Assembly: GCA_033220425.1 (NCBI GenBank)
Contig: CM065651.1
Location: 3,658,001-3,722,000 of the forward strand
DNA: 64,000 nt
DNA from: Lepraria neglecta
Lineage: Eukaryota > Ascomycota > Lecanoromycetes > Lecanorales > Stereocaulaceae
Direction of reading: 5' to 3'
Shown: in pieces, positions 45,233 to 57,036 of the stretch
Layout of the letters: each line of letters opens with the position of its first letter
Numbering within the stretch: position 1 is the stretch's first letter
The notes under the pieces: model-generated
Databases searched by the model: none
The model's input: the letters and a program-made list of their open reading frames with translations, nothing else
What the model was told of the DNA's origin: nothing
Program-made: the position numbers and the translations under genes

Positions 45233-45910
45233 ATGGCTGGACCCGACTATGGCGCTCTCGGTGCAACCTTCAAGATCGTTCGCATGCTTCAAGTCATCTC
45301 TCTCCTCGGTTGCATTGGCATGGCCGCCAACTTCATTTCAGAGATGGTTCAAGCAAATGACACTCCCTCAAAAGAACTTATCGGCACTCTCAGTGTGGTA
45401 AGCATCGGCCACTCTCATTGTTGATCGTCAATGTTAATACATTCTCCCAGACCTGCATTGCTGTCCTCTACTGCGCAATCACCTACATCCTCCACATTGA
45501 CAACATCCTTCCATACCTCATCAACACTGGCATGGACGGCATGATGCTCATTGCCCTGGCCGTCGTTGCTATTGTGGTCGGCAAGCCACTTTCCTACCTA
45601 AATTGTCAAGTCATCGGCTCGAACAGTGTTGCCGAATCAGCCGCCGAGCTGAACAGCGAGCTCAAGAGTACATTGCAGAACCAAGGTGGCCACATTGTTT
45701 ATAGCAACTGGATCGGTGCAAGCAGAACCACATGTTATGAGATGAAGGCTATCTGGGGCTTGAGCATTGCGCTCTGGTAAGCCTGATGCCTACGCCATCG
45801 CCATGGCATAATAGCTAACAACAATCAGCATTCTCTTTGCCTTCTCATCTATGTGCAGCGTCTGCCTCTGGCGTCGTAGCAAGTCGGTGCCACCTAAGGA
45901 TATGGCTTGA
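45233..45910 (+). CDS. small four-helix membrane protein, MARVEL-like
   Basis: Three exons, 45233-45397, 45451-45776 and 45829-45910, give 190 codons; introns are 53 and 52 bp. Four hydrophobic segments are visible: LQVISLLGCIGMAANFI, CIAVLYCAITYILHI, MLIALAVVAIVVGKPLSYL and LSIALCILFAFSSMCSVCLW, followed by a short basic tail (RRRSKSVPPKD-like). A Cys-containing loop of about 55 residues lies between helices 3 and 4. This layout matches the MARVEL fold used in membrane apposition and vesicle proteins, but sequence identity to the family is not obvious. The last two splices rest on frame and helix continuity. Function unknown. Confidence 0.75.
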
Positions 45911-47061
45911 AGTGAAGTCAATGTGTCGTGATAATGGGGAGAGGACAGAAGATAGAAGGCGCAGGAATAGAAGAGGAGGACCGGAACACTAATTTGTTAT
46001 TTGTCATTTCAAGCGATGCATGGTACTTGGGCGTTTTGGGTGGCACTCAATTGGCTAATAATGACATGGTTGGCAGTAATAGGTTAATGAATAAGTGATG
46101 ACCGAACATCTCCATGCATGTTTCCTCGTAATCGCAATGTTGACTGCTTTCAACTTGCTCGGTTAGAGCCTTTGCGTGGGGTGATCATTCTCCCGCACGG
46201 TTACGACGCCTAAAAACTCACCATCACAATAAGCTTCCCACGATTGCAAGCATTAGAGACTCCGTCATTGATTCACACCGAAGAAGCATGTGAGGCATGG
46301 GAACGTGGATCGCCTTCCAATCGTGTGCGAATATTGACTTTTCGCTGGCTGATGCATCGCACCTGTAGTGTGCCTATCTTGCGCCGGTAATTTTTCGCTA
46401 GCATTTGGCATTCAGGAAATGTCCCAGGCGATTCGAGCAGACCCATTGACCATAATGTTCATCATAATAGGTATTTTGAAGCGTGCCAGAGACCCAAAAA
46501 CCGTTATCCAAAATCCCCATTATCCGGTCAGGCCGGTAGATGACAGGTTGGAAATCCCCATTCTGTGGCAGAGTTTACCGGCACCTTGGACACTTTGCTC
46601 CCGTCCCTGAGCTGGCGGTGGGGCTTGGACCTGTGATTGGCTTCCGCCTGATTGGATCTTCAGGCAGAATATTATGATAAATTTCTAGGGCGCTTTTTGT
46701 AGCGCCATAGCGGGCAGGCTTCCTTTCAAAGCCTTCCCCTCTCGGGCCAAAAGAACCTCTCCAGCGCGTCATTCAGTAACTATGATAGCCCTGGAACTAA
46801 TGCTGATGATGTGTCAGTCTGACTCTACACCGCGAATGTCTTCTTCTCTTCTTCGATATCTTTTCATGAACTGCAAAAGTTCAATGCTTTGAATTGTTCT
46901 TTTAGGGAACCCTGCAGACTTCAACAAAGTACCAGCGGCCTCGTCCTGCTTCCGCTAACAGCATCCAGCAGACATCTCAAAGCCACAGGGAGGACCCCAC
47001 AGCCTCTCACATGGATGGCTTCAGGTAGTGCAGAAATCCCAATTGTAAAATCCACAGCCCA
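45911..47061. other. intergenic, about 1.15 kb
   Basis: No gene recognised. The last 150 bases may contain an upstream exon of the methyltransferase gene. Confidence 0.45.
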
Positions 47062-48544
47062 ATGCTTCGCTTAGCGTTCGCTGACCACCAAAAACAGGAC
47101 GAAAGCTACGAGGACGAACAAGATGGAAGCTCAATGTTCGACGACTCCTCGTAAGTGACCCCTACCATGCCCACCTCGAGCATCGAGTCTTTACTAACAA
47201 TTAACTAGGCAGATGTCTATGGTCTCATCCCTCAGACACTACCGACTGGAGAACAATCGGAAATACCACACATACCGTATGCTTCCTCGAGACTACTGGC
47301 TATGCCAACCAACAGTACGCTGATAGCTCAGGTGATGGATCATACTGGGTACCACACGACGATGAAGCACTGCGGCTGGACATCATTGCGTAAGCTTCGA
47401 CCTTCTACCACTTGCATTGTGCCGCTGCTGACCACTCATCATGTTTAACAGGCATCATCTCTTCCTCCTGACCTTCAATGACAAGCTGTACCTCGCACCG
47501 TTGAAAGACCCAAAGCGAGTCATCGACATTGGCACTGGAATCGGGATATGGGCGTCGTAAGGCGATTCATCAAGATCGTACTGTCAGGAGACTGAAAATT
47601 CGTAGGGACTTTGCAGATCTACACCCAGATGCGGACGTGATAGGTATTACTATACCCGCCGCCATGCCACGGGCTACATAAACGTTAACGAATCAACCAG
47701 GAACCGACCTCTCACCAACCCAGAGAGTGCCTCAGCCCCCTAACCTTCGCTTCGAGACCGACGACGCCTGCAGCGAGTGGGTCTATCCAACAGATCATTT
47801 CGACTATGTCCACGTCCGCATTCTCTACGCCAGCATTGCCGATTGGCCAGCTTTCTACAAGGAATGCTACGAGTGAGCCCCTCCACCGAGAAGACATCCT
47901 ATCTGTACCTCTATCAGCTAACCCACATTCCCCCACAGCCACCTCGCCCCCGGCGGCTACCTCGAGCACGCCGAATTTTCCCCCATCCTAAAGTCTGACG
48001 ACGGTTCTACCGATATGGACGAAGCATACCACCATCAAGGTCGCCTGGCTATCGAAGCGGCTCAGAAGTTCGGAAAGCAGATCAATATACAACCGAAATT
48101 AAAAGAGATGATTATCAAAGCTGGATTCGACGACGTCAAAGAGGTGTCATATAAGTGGCCGCTTGGAGAGTGGCCTCAAGACCCAAGGCTGAAGGACATT
48201 GGGAGGTGGAATGCGCATCATTGGTCACAGGGTATAGAACCGTGGGCTTTGAGGCTACTGACTCAGTATATGGGTGTAAGTCGGACCTACAAGACATCTG
48301 TGGCTCTGATGTCAGCAACATGAAGCTGACCCATGGCTGACAATTCCTGCAGTGGACATTAGATGAAGTCAAGGCGTGGACTGCAAAGATTCGGACTTCC
48401 ATTCTCAGCCGAAAATATCACGCTTACCAACCACTGTATATCCTCCCCTGTTTTCTCTTCGTGTCTACTATTCCCCGGTCCTTTTCCACCGCAAAAACTG
48501 ACAGTACTATCAGGAGCGTCGTCGTTGCCAGAAAACCTCTGTGA
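47062..48544 (+). CDS. LaeA-like SAM-dependent methyltransferase
   Basis: Intron-rich: exons 47062-47150, 47209-47276, 47332-47389, 47452-47556, 47606-47643, 47701-47872, 47939-48275, 48353-48435 and 48514-48544. The SAM-binding glycine motif is RVIDIGTGIGIWASDFADLHP, split by an intron, then the VIGTDLSPTQ acidic loop, FDYVHVRIL and DWPAFYKECY, and LAPGGYLEHAEF. YHTYR near the N-terminus and the short C-terminal VVVARKPL also match the LaeA/Tam family. Start is uncertain: an upstream Met at 47023 would need another intron. Relatives include the global regulator LaeA, but most are methyltransferases of unknown substrate, and nothing here marks this one as LaeA. Confidence 0.88.
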
Positions 48545-49199
48545 CGACTCCCCCTCCTCCATCTCTAAAGGAACCGCCATGCATTACGGTCTCATGACAT
48601 GTGTAACGAATTTCTTATGCATTGGAGGACTTTTTGGTTGGCATTAGCGGCAACGTTTGGGTTATGATCTACGACAACGACTTCCATTATAATAGGTGCT
48701 ATTGATTATTTTCACGGTTGAATTTCTTTTGGTCTTGGGGCGGCATTCTTGAATTGTTCTTTATGACTTAGACTTACACCACGTCTAGATCGGTGGATCA
48801 GAATCCAAAAAGTGGCTTGGTTATCGTTGTTTGCAATGTCGTAGATGCGTTCTATCCGAGGAAGCTCCTTGGACAATGTGTCCTGATCGAGGGGGAGGTG
48901 CTCCGCCTTGGATAACTTTCGTGGCTTGGATCCACCTTCTTATTGCTTACTGCTCGGCGGCATCCTCACTGAATCTCTCCTTCACATCCCAATACCGCCC
49001 CCACACGCCATGCATTGCCAAAAGCGCATTCTGTGGGACGTTTCAGATGAACAAACCCATTCTTGATCAGGTATAGTGTGCGGACGCCGGTGTCGGCCCT
49101 GCCTATGAATCATCTACGCATGCTTACTATTCATCCTCCAACTACAACATTCTTTGAGCTTTCAAGACGTCAAGAGTTTGCTCTATTCATCGGTACAAT
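48545..49199. other. intergenic
   Basis: No gene seen; promoter of the N-acetyltransferase gene. Confidence 0.55.
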
Positions 49200-50322
49200 A
49201 TGGCTTCCGCATACACAGACGAACAGATCGACCGCTACCTCTCCTACATCCAACTGCCCCCACACTTCCACCACAACTCCAATCCTCCACGAAACCTCGA
49301 GTTTCTCAATGCGCTGCAAACACATCAAATATCCACCATCCCCTATGAAAACCTATATCTTCACTACTCCAAAGACCATAGAATCTCATTAGATCCGCAA
49401 CATCTTTACAATAAATTCATGAAGAATGGCCGCGGCGGGTATTGCATGGAAAATAGCATTTTCTTCAACCACATTCTTCGGGGGTTGGGGTTCACGGTCT
49501 ATACAGCTGGTGCGAGGGTGAGGCCGAGAATTAATGGTGTGCCAACGGGGGATTATTTGGGATGGTATGTCTCCCCGTCCCAAAAGGTATGAATACACTC
49601 ATACAATGGCTTTTAGGGTACACATCGTCAATATCGTCACGTTGACTGATAGAGCCAAATATATGATCGACGTCTCCTTCGGCGGCGATGGCGCCACATC
49701 CCCTCTCCCACTCAAAGAAGGCCACATAACTCAAAACATCGGCACCCAAGAACTGCGCTTAGTGTATGACAGCATACCCCAACAAATCGACAAATCCCAC
49801 AAACAATGGATCTATCAATACCGCAACTCGGGCGGGCAACCCTGGAATTCCTTCTTCTGCTTCCCGGAGTATGAATTCACGTACGTATTTTGTAGAGTCT
49901 TGCTTTCCCAATCCGCACCTCTATTCGCCACCTGTTCCGGGAGCAATACTTGCTAACGTGCTCCCTCACCGTTTCTTACAACTCTCCCTTCTCCCGGTAA
50001 GGAGAAACGCTGACTCCCAAATCTCCGCAGAGCCGCAGATTTCGAAGTCATGAACCATTTTGCGAGTACGAGTGAACAGAGTTTTCAGACGTGGACGGTT
50101 CTTGTTGTTAAGTTTTTGAGGGAGGGGGAGAATGTGGTTGGAAAGGTTATGATGGTTAATGGAGACGTCAAGAGGAATGATGGGGGGAAGACTGGTTTGG
50201 TGAGGAGGTGCGAGACGGAGGATGACAGACTTGATGCTTTGAAAGAACACTTTGGTATCACGCTGACGGAGGAGGAGAGAGAAGGCATTAAGGGGAGGAT
50301 GGTGGAGTTGGGGAGGGGGTGA
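49200..50322 (+). CDS. arylamine N-acetyltransferase
   Basis: Cytosolic enzyme that moves acetyl (or malonyl in some moulds) from CoA to aromatic amines. Three exons, 49200-49564, 49617-49880 and 50031-50322, give 306 codons. The catalytic triad is visible: Cys82 in NGRGGYCMENS, His124 in GWVHIVNIV and Asp140 in MIDVSFGGDG. IPYENLYLHY and QWIYQYRN also fit the family. Introns are 52 and 150 bp, both in phase with conserved sequence on each side. In Fusarium a relative detoxifies plant benzoxazinone products; nothing here shows that role. Confidence 0.95.
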
Positions 50323-51230
50323 GAGTACTGTGAGAGGGGTGGTTTACTGCCATTGTTATTGAGAGCGCTAGTCCATGTTAGGTTTTCGAACTTTGGCTGT
50401 TGAATCTCGTGTGCAGTCCTGAGGGGAATTTGAGCTCTGGCTATGAATGCTTCTGCTCATCCTTGCTAGACAATGTCACGTTTCTGAGAGCGTTGAAGCT
50501 TAGAAAGTGGAAGCCCTAGCTCAAACAGCTAAGAAAATGACAAGCCTTTTCGGTTACATGAGCTGTCAGCGAGGAACCTTTGGCTCGTATCCTGTAGAAA
50601 CTATCAAATTTCTAGAGCTACGAGAGCTAGAAAAGCGGGAGAGCTTGCTCATAACTTTGAAATGATCACAATTTTCGAAGGCGTTCGAGCTCCCAAGACG
50701 GAACTCCGAGCTCTAGCCCTCTAAAGAACGTCAGCGTCCTCGAAGATCTTGAGCTACCAATGCGGATGCTCTGACAGACCGTTAGGTTCTAACACAAGCT
50801 CCAATGGTAAGATTTCCCAAACACTGAACCAAGATGGTAGCTTCAGCTGCTCAGATCGACTAGCAATTCCAAATTTGCTGGGTGACTGCCAGACAGTTCT
50901 GGCATTTTCTGAACTATGGTCTTTTAGGCTATGAGCGATTGGTGCAGCCCGGGAACGTTTGTTCCATACCCTTTTTTTGCAATCTTTACAATCGAATGGT
51001 CATGCAAGCAGTTTCTAGGCTTCTTCTATAGTATTCCATTTGATGGACGATTGCTAGACGCTAGACCTGATGAAAGCATGGTGGTCACGAGTGGGATTTA
51101 TCGGGCAACTTTCCGCGTGTTCTTTGTATTTGATTCTCAGATACTTCGTGTTAATATCCTTAAATAAAGCACAGCTACTTGTCTTGACATCCACGAAACA
51201 CACTTACAAGCGGGCGAGAAGACATCCGAA
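50323..51230. other. intergenic with tandem array
   Basis: Holds the 63-bp array at 50470-50790. The rest shows no gene. Confidence 0.55.
50470..50790. repeat. degenerate 63-bp tandem array, about five units
   Basis: Units start near 50470, 50533, 50596, 50659 and 50725. Shared pattern: an A-rich start with TGTCA/TATCA, then a TTTCTAGAG or TTTTCGAAG-like word, then CGAGCT and a GAAAGCGG-like word, then CTAGCTC or TTGCTC. The spacing of 63 is steady across the first four units. No frame stays open across it. Confidence 0.65.
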
Positions 51231-52303
51231 ATGGTCAACGTTATTATCGACTCCGCAGTCCGCGTTTGGCCCGATACAGGGACACAGCAAGTAGACTGCT
51301 TAAAGAATAGTCGACTCAAAGGAAAACAACACTCCTTGAAAAACTATCCTGACGGTATTCGGCCGTGCGAGCCGCCTAACCACCGCTGAGTCCGTCGATT
51401 CATTTTCATGGAGAGCAGTATGAAGCTGGAAGCGAAGGACGGGAGTGACCAGACAGAGATACTCCAACCAGCTAATTAGATGAAACACGTCGCCGAAGGC
51501 CCTCATTCCGGACTGTGCTCAGCCATCATTCCATGGGTACCACTTCAGGATGGTCCCGAGGCAGTGGAAACGTATCTGGAGGAGCTCAAGTAGCGTTTCG
51601 GTGGTGAAAACTCAAAGGCAAGCAGCCTTATCAAAGGCGTTTGTTACCCTTTCGAGGATGACCATAGAGGGAAGATGTTGGAGCCAGCGTTCATATCCTC
51701 GTTGCAATGGTTAGGCCAACGCGGTCGTACCTTCGATATGACCTTTGAACCAAGAAATAAGACTCCTTGGCAACTATCCGACACGGTAGAGCTATTGAAA
51801 GAAGTGCACAAGGGCGTCGAAGACAAGGACCGGGTAAAATTTGTGATCAGTGAGTTAGCAACATCTGGTGCTAAATGATATGGAGGCTGATAACATCAGA
51901 CCATATATGCATGCCAGACGCCAAAGACCCCGAAACCGGTGGCCAGCAAGAATACAAGTGGAGCCTTCAAGACTGGGCGTACATGTTGTCAGTACTGGCC
52001 AGAAACTCAAAGACGTACATAAAGATCTGTGGGGTTCTTCCTTATGAGGCGGACTTCCTTCCTGAGCAGGACAAACAGCTATCAATAGACTTTTGGACAA
52101 GAATGGATATGTTCAAGCAGAGAGCCATACTCTTCGAACCCTGGCTAGATGAGCTATATCGGACTTTTGGAGGAAATCGGATCATGTTCGAGAGCGATTG
52201 GCCCTCGTGCAATGTCCGCTTTGGTGGTGACGAGGTCGGGTGGATGAATTGGTATTGCGTTGTTAAGCACTGGGCTGACCGAAGGCTAAGCAGTACGGAG
52301 TAG
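51231..52303 (+). pseudogene. amidohydrolase (Amidohydro_2 family) pseudogene
   Basis: The start ATG at 51231 gives IIDSAVRVWPDTG, where the family has a metal-binding His-x-His after IIDS; here both positions are changed (Ala, Arg). The same frame then meets three stops, the last at 51591-51593 (after YLEELK). Downstream the frame is good to 51853, a phase-1 GTGAGT..CAG intron follows (51854-51898 approx.), and the final part is well preserved: HICMPDAKD, TYIKICGVLPYE and GGNRIMFESDWPSCNVRFGG, a family C-terminal hallmark. Intact members are metal-dependent hydrolases of aromatic acids or lactones. The 5' third between 51290 and 51480 is unrecognisable. Not functional as sequenced. Confidence 0.8.
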
Positions 52304-52929
52304 GTGCGATTTTGGGGTAAGACTGCAATGGAAGCATATAACATCGACCCAGTAGCACCTGAACGGGTTGATAATAGGTAGAAGGACGGGGCAATAGGTT
52401 TTCAAAAAGAGCGCCCTGAAGCTCACATGGTACGGTACATTTCATGTTCCAGCTCCTATCAGCTTAAAAGGCAGTCGTCTCAGGCTTCTCATCCCTCGTG
52501 TCTTGATAGCTTTCTTTTTCAATTGAGAAAGAGTATAGCGAGGGACGATTCAACATTTTGAATACTGTCTAGCTCTCAGCTCTTCGCGGACAGGAATCTG
52601 GTTAATTGTGCACTTCAAGTCCTCCGAATTGCCGTGTCTTCGATTCTTAACAAACAACAAATCAAATATTATTATTGGTATTAGATCTCATCAGAACCGA
52701 AACAGGTATGTCTCTGCCGCTGAACCAAAGCGTCCGCTTCTGCGAGTACCAGATTATTCGAATGGTGCTCTGATGATGATGATGATGACGTTCAGCAAAC
52801 AACCCCTTTCAAACGCGCTAGATAGTGGACTCGACGCGACGCGACCTAGCAATTCGTTTTCAGTACATCGTTTTCTAATCATCCATTGCTCTTTGAATTC
52901 TGATCCACTAACTCTATCACGCATAGACT
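52304..52929. other. intergenic
   Basis: No gene seen. A short GAT trinucleotide run lies near 52780-52800. Confidence 0.5.
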
Positions 52930-54359
52930 ATGACGCGCTTCTTCGCTCTACCGATTGAAATTTTGCATGAAATCGTGGTTCCTGTAGCTAGAAGACCTCG
53001 AAATTTTTGCGCAGACATCAAGGCAGGTCTACCATATTTCGCAGCCATATCTACTGGAGCACCGACGTTTGGTCTGGAAGTATCGTTCATTCAAGAGTCC
53101 GAGATTCCAGGATGAGGCTAGAGACGGAGTTTTGCGAGGCCCAATTCCAGAATTGCTCCGGGAGGTCCTTGAAAATCCACAAATCGGTCGTTATGTGAGG
53201 GAGGTCGCAATTGACACAATAGAGGACATACCATTTGACACCGAGGATCATGATACTTGGACGGAAGAAGAGATGGAGGAGGAAATGAAATGATACAGTC
53301 AGCAACTCGACCTGTTTAATACGGCCGTTTTACAAAGTGAGTTTTTAGCCAAGCCTCGCCGTCAAGGATGGACCTGGGTTGCCACGATAGGAGAGGATCA
53401 GGATGAAGTGATTCCGGTCGTTCTCCTACTACCGTTATTACCAAATCTCACAAGCTTGTCTTGGGCTTGGGATGACGTAGAAAAAGATGACTATATACGG
53501 CTTTTGCTGGAAGGCGCTCCAATAGCCAAAGGTCAATTGTTTTCTAAGCTCAGGACTGTCAATCTATGGCATAAATCTCAACCAGTTAATCTCGACAACG
53601 TGATGCTTTTCAGTACGCTACCATCTTTGAAGTCACTGACAGCTTCTGCATCTTCCTATTGGAACGATTATCTGATTGATCCGTCACCACCTGGAAACTC
53701 GCAAGTCACTGATCTCGTACTCGGTGCGAGCGATATCGACGCTAGGGCAATGTACGAATATCTCCAGTCGTTCAGCCGTTTACAGTCCTTTTCCTTCGAA
53801 TATATCAGACGACCTTTGGAAGACACATCCAGTGTCTACGAGCCTTTTCGATCCCTTCTTGCTCCGAGTTGGTCTCTTGAGCCGGGCTAAATCGACCCTT
53901 CGAAAATTGACCATCTTGGGGGACCGCAGCAAAGTTTCCTTTATGGGCTCACTCAGGAGTTTCGAAGTGCTGAGCGAGATCTATACAGATCGGTCTTTGC
54001 TGAATGCAGACTGCCAACAATAGCCTTCTCGCGTGCTAACGGCGTCACTGCGCACTCTTAAGCTACGTGACAGAGCTAGCGAGGATCCAGAAATATTTGG
54101 AAGTCACGAGAGCTTGGTTGAGTGTTTTATAAACGCCAAAGCTACCGCGATTACTGATCTAGAAGCACTAGAGGTGACGGATGTTGATGGAGCTCTTGCG
54201 CCGTAGAGATCCAAGCCATTACGAGAATCCTTTCCTACTCTGAAGGCCGACTGCGAAAAAGCTGGATTCTCTCTGGACTTCTGCCGGAGGAAAGTTTTAG
54301 GATGTTTGGTTGAGATTTCCTTGGACGACGAGACATCCTCGGACGAGTACGAGATCTAA
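52930..54359 (+). pseudogene. F-box/LRR-like gene remnant
   Basis: Begins MTRFFALPIEILHEIVVP, an F-box start. The frame then changes near 53065 into FKSPRFQDEARDG and VLENPQIGRYVREVAID, which looks like the typical continuation of fungal F-box proteins. A TGA at 53291-53293 interrupts EEEMK/YSQQLDLF without a frame change. A long good stretch follows (LLPLLPNLTSLSWAWDD; LRTVNLWHKSQPVNLDNV) up to a stop at 53888. Another frame change near 53880-53890 leads to LRKLTILGDRSKVSF, and the last part (53990-54357) again reads as family-like in pieces. I count at least two frame changes and two or more stops. The acidic segment TEEEMEEEMK is a curious remnant. Confidence 0.6.
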
Positions 54360-55084
54360 GACCAAGTATTTGGTTGACGTCTCCCATCTTCGGGGTTGAG
54401 AGGCTCATGGGTGCACAAACAAAGCGGAGTTTGCGCAGCAACTTTGCCAAGATGCAACCGTCTATGTAATGAGGGTGCATGTTTGGAACTCTTCGCAATC
54501 AGAAACGGAGGACTTGTGGCTTAGAACGGCAGTGGAGAAGCCAAAATTCTTTGATACTTGAATACCATAACCAGCGAAGTGTTGAGATTAGAACCTCATT
54601 CCGGCTTTCTCTGTCGCCTGTGAGGGACGCCGCGGAAGACATTCACGACAAAATTATTGTTGGATCATTTGGCGAGGACTAGCGCCTCTTTTTAGCCTTG
54701 AGGCGTTGTAACGCCCAAGCCCACGCCAAAATTGACGCCCAAAAACCTCAACCATCCAGTGGTCATTCCAATTTGACGATGTAACAAGTTCTACGTATCA
54801 ATCATCACTGCAAACAATCAAAGATGTTACAGCCTTCCTCGAGAACGATAATGATGAGCAACAAAACACGGCCGAACGGCATACCTCGTGCCGAATCTCT
54901 CCCCTCTGACAGGCCAGCGGGGATGTGCTATGCATTTGCCACCAACTTCATGATCTTAGCGATCTGACCTTCGCAAATACCTCCATTTATGGGTACCAAT
55001 TGTCTGATCCTAGGAATGTGAAGCATAGCTATAACTTTACTTCACCTCAGACTTTACTCTCCTCCAACGTGAATTTCACAAACA
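54360..55084. other. intergenic
   Basis: No gene recognised. Confidence 0.5.
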
Positions 55085-55675
55085 ATGGCAACGACAATGG
55101 CAATGGAGTCCAACGACCGCCTCCCCCTCCTCTCCCCACCCGCCCTCGACCCCACTGAACGCCCACCCTTCGGCTCCCACCCACCAGAATACTACGCTCC
55201 CCAGACCCAGAACCAGACCCAAGCACCACGCAACGTCCGCTTCCAATCCCCTCCCACAGACATTCCTCCTCGAAATCTAAACGATGCAGACGCCGAATCC
55301 CTCCTCCCTCCCTACTCTCCACCCGCCGGCAGCTACCGTGGACATAATTCCGAGGCTCAGTATTTGGCTGCGCTAAGGGCTTGGGCTGAGGAGAAGGCTT
55401 TCGTGCAGCCGCATGATAAGTGTGCGCTGCTTGGGTTCTATGGGAAGGAGACTATGGAGGAGTGTATCGCTAAGAACCCTGAGCTGAGGCTAGGGAGAAA
55501 GAAGGGACGCAAGGGGTCAAAAGGCGGGAAGGGGGGCGAGGCTTCGAGAGGAGAGGAGGCCGGAGCGGGCGAAGGAGTGGTCGAGGACTTACAGAGGGAT
55601 GAGGGTGCAAGTGCCGAGGGAAGGAGAAGGAAGAGCAGTATCGGTCAGTGGTTGAGTAGGAAGAGGACTGGTTGA
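55085..55675 (+). CDS. hypothetical basic/proline-rich protein
   Basis: Single exon, 196 codons. First half is proline-rich and disordered (PLLSPPALDPTERPPFGSH). Middle has a short ordered motif, AQYLAALRAWAEEKAF, then HDKCALLGFYGKETMEEC, which reads as two helices and resembles the conserved core of a family of small fungal proteins of unknown function. The C-terminus is strongly basic and glycine-rich (GRKKGRKGSKGGKGG) and ends in SSIGQWLSRKRTG. Start choice: the next Met (MAMES) three codons on would also do. No function can be named; nuclear or nucleic-acid binding is possible from charge alone. Confidence 0.6.
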   Translation: MATTMAMESNDRLPLLSPPALDPTERPPFGSHPPEYYAPQTQNQTQAPRNVRFQSPPTDIPPRNLNDADAESLLPPYSPPAGSYRGHNSEAQYLAALRAWAEEKAFVQPHDKCALLGFYGKETMEECIAKNPELRLGRKKGRKGSKGGKGGEASRGEEAGAGEGVVEDLQRDEGASAEGRRRKSSIGQWLSRKRTG

Positions 55676-55984
55676 AAATAAGGCAGGGGAGACACATCAG
55701 TCTCAAATTTTGATAGAGTATGCACGGTGATGAGGCTGCTTCACGCGTCTACATCTTCCATCCTCTATATGTTCTTGCCTCGCTGAAGCGTTACTGAAGT
55801 AAACATTCAGTTTTGTACTTCACTCGAGCCTCTCATCGCCGAGGATAGGAAAATTCTGATTACTTCGTTATAGAGTGGTGATGCTGGGCAGTGTGCGTCA
55901 TTCCTCTATCTCTGGTTTCTTGTACTGGTGGTTTCGTATACCGGGGGTTGGCTTTGTCCCATACACTTGCTCATGCATTGGCCC

Positions 55985-56235
55985 TAGATATTAGTTTCAT
56001 GCATTCGCCCTATGTATTCGTTCCATGTATTCGCTCTGTAACATTCGCTTCAGCTGTTTGCTCCCTGCTAGTTGCACCAGCTCTTCGCTTCCTACTATTT
56101 GCTTCCTACTATTCGCACCAGCTCTTCGCTCCTTATCATTTCGCTTCCCAGCATTTCGCTCTCTACCATATCATTTCCTAGCATTTCGGTCCCTACCATT
56201 CGCTTCAGCTCTTTGCTCTCTGCCATTACCTTCGC
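55985..56235. repeat. degenerate 15-bp minisatellite
   Basis: Repeats of words like TTCGCTCCCTACCAT and TTCGCTTCCTAGCAT follow each other for about 250 bases, with units of about 15. Read on the minus strand they encode repeats such as GSEML and GSEMI. Confidence 0.7.
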
Positions 56236-56382
56236 TCCTTGAGCTTTAATCCTTGCCATTTCCTCTTGAACAGTCTCTTTGACAATCTCTTTGGCGGGCA
56301 CCTTGGGTGGACTTTTCAGCACTTCCGCCGAGAAATCGGATTGTGTAGAGGGGATCGGAGCAGGGGCGGAAGATTCTGCCAT
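56095..56382 (-). CDS. doubtful hypothetical protein ending in 5-residue repeats
   Basis: Frame of 95 codons from a Met (MAESSAPAPIPSTQ). The first 60 residues are charged and could form a helix (KEIVKETVQEEMARIKAQG). The last 35 are made by the 15-bp minisatellite. No family recognised. It could be a real small gene into which the repeat has expanded, or a chance frame. Confidence 0.25.
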   Translation of the reverse strand: MAESSAPAPIPSTQSDFSAEVLKSPPKVPAKEIVKETVQEEMARIKAQGAKVMAESKELKRMVGTEMLGNDMVESEMLGSEMIRSEELVRIVGSK

Positions 56383-56760
56383 TATAGCATCTGGGTTGTC
56401 TTCCTAATGCTGAAGCAAGTCTTGGCTGGGCGTAGTTGTGGAGGGCACCGTTGTATAAATGTAGATGGAGATGGCTTGATGGGGATAATCGAGGACGCGA
56501 TGGAGCGGAGTCTCATTCACCGGGGTCTAACTTACTACGACCCCCACCTAGCGGCTCTCAGGGAGGCCCAGCAAGCTAATGGCCGGGCTTACCGATGTTG
56601 TTGGATATGAATCGGCAGTAGAAGAGGCGGCTCAGGGCTTTGTAGTTCGGGCAAGCGTCGATGACTTCTTTGTTGTTGGGTGCCGTATGCTGTCTGAAGC
56701 AAGAGGAAGCCGACTTTAACCTGGCACTCGTCGAGCAGATTCTTTGATTGTCTCAAGAGG

Positions 56761-57036
56761 ATGCTAGGAAGCGAAAGGCTGCTGAGGAAGAGAAGGCGAA
56801 AGGGGGAGAATTCGACACCTAAGGTGATGGATCTTCGCACTTTCCAATTAAGCTGGGCAGACGAGGTCGAAAAGGCGAAGAAGGCGGAGAAGACTTTCAA
56901 GAATGGGAACAAAGACGGCAAGGTGATCGAGGGGAACGAGTTGGACGTTGACAACCCGACAACAGAGGATAATATAGAGAAGCAGTATACAGAGGCGGAA
57001 CATGCTAGCGAGGGAGGTTCAGGGAAGGGAAAGTAG
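56761..57036 (+). CDS. doubtful hypothetical charged protein
   Basis: Frame of 91 codons, rich in Lys and Glu (WADEVEKAKKAEKTFKNG). No family recognised. It might be the end of a longer decayed gene, because frame-like sequence precedes it. Confidence 0.2.
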   Translation: MLGSERLLRKRRRKGENSTPKVMDLRTFQLSWADEVEKAKKAEKTFKNGNKDGKVIEGNELDVDNPTTEDNIEKQYTEAEHASEGGSGKGK

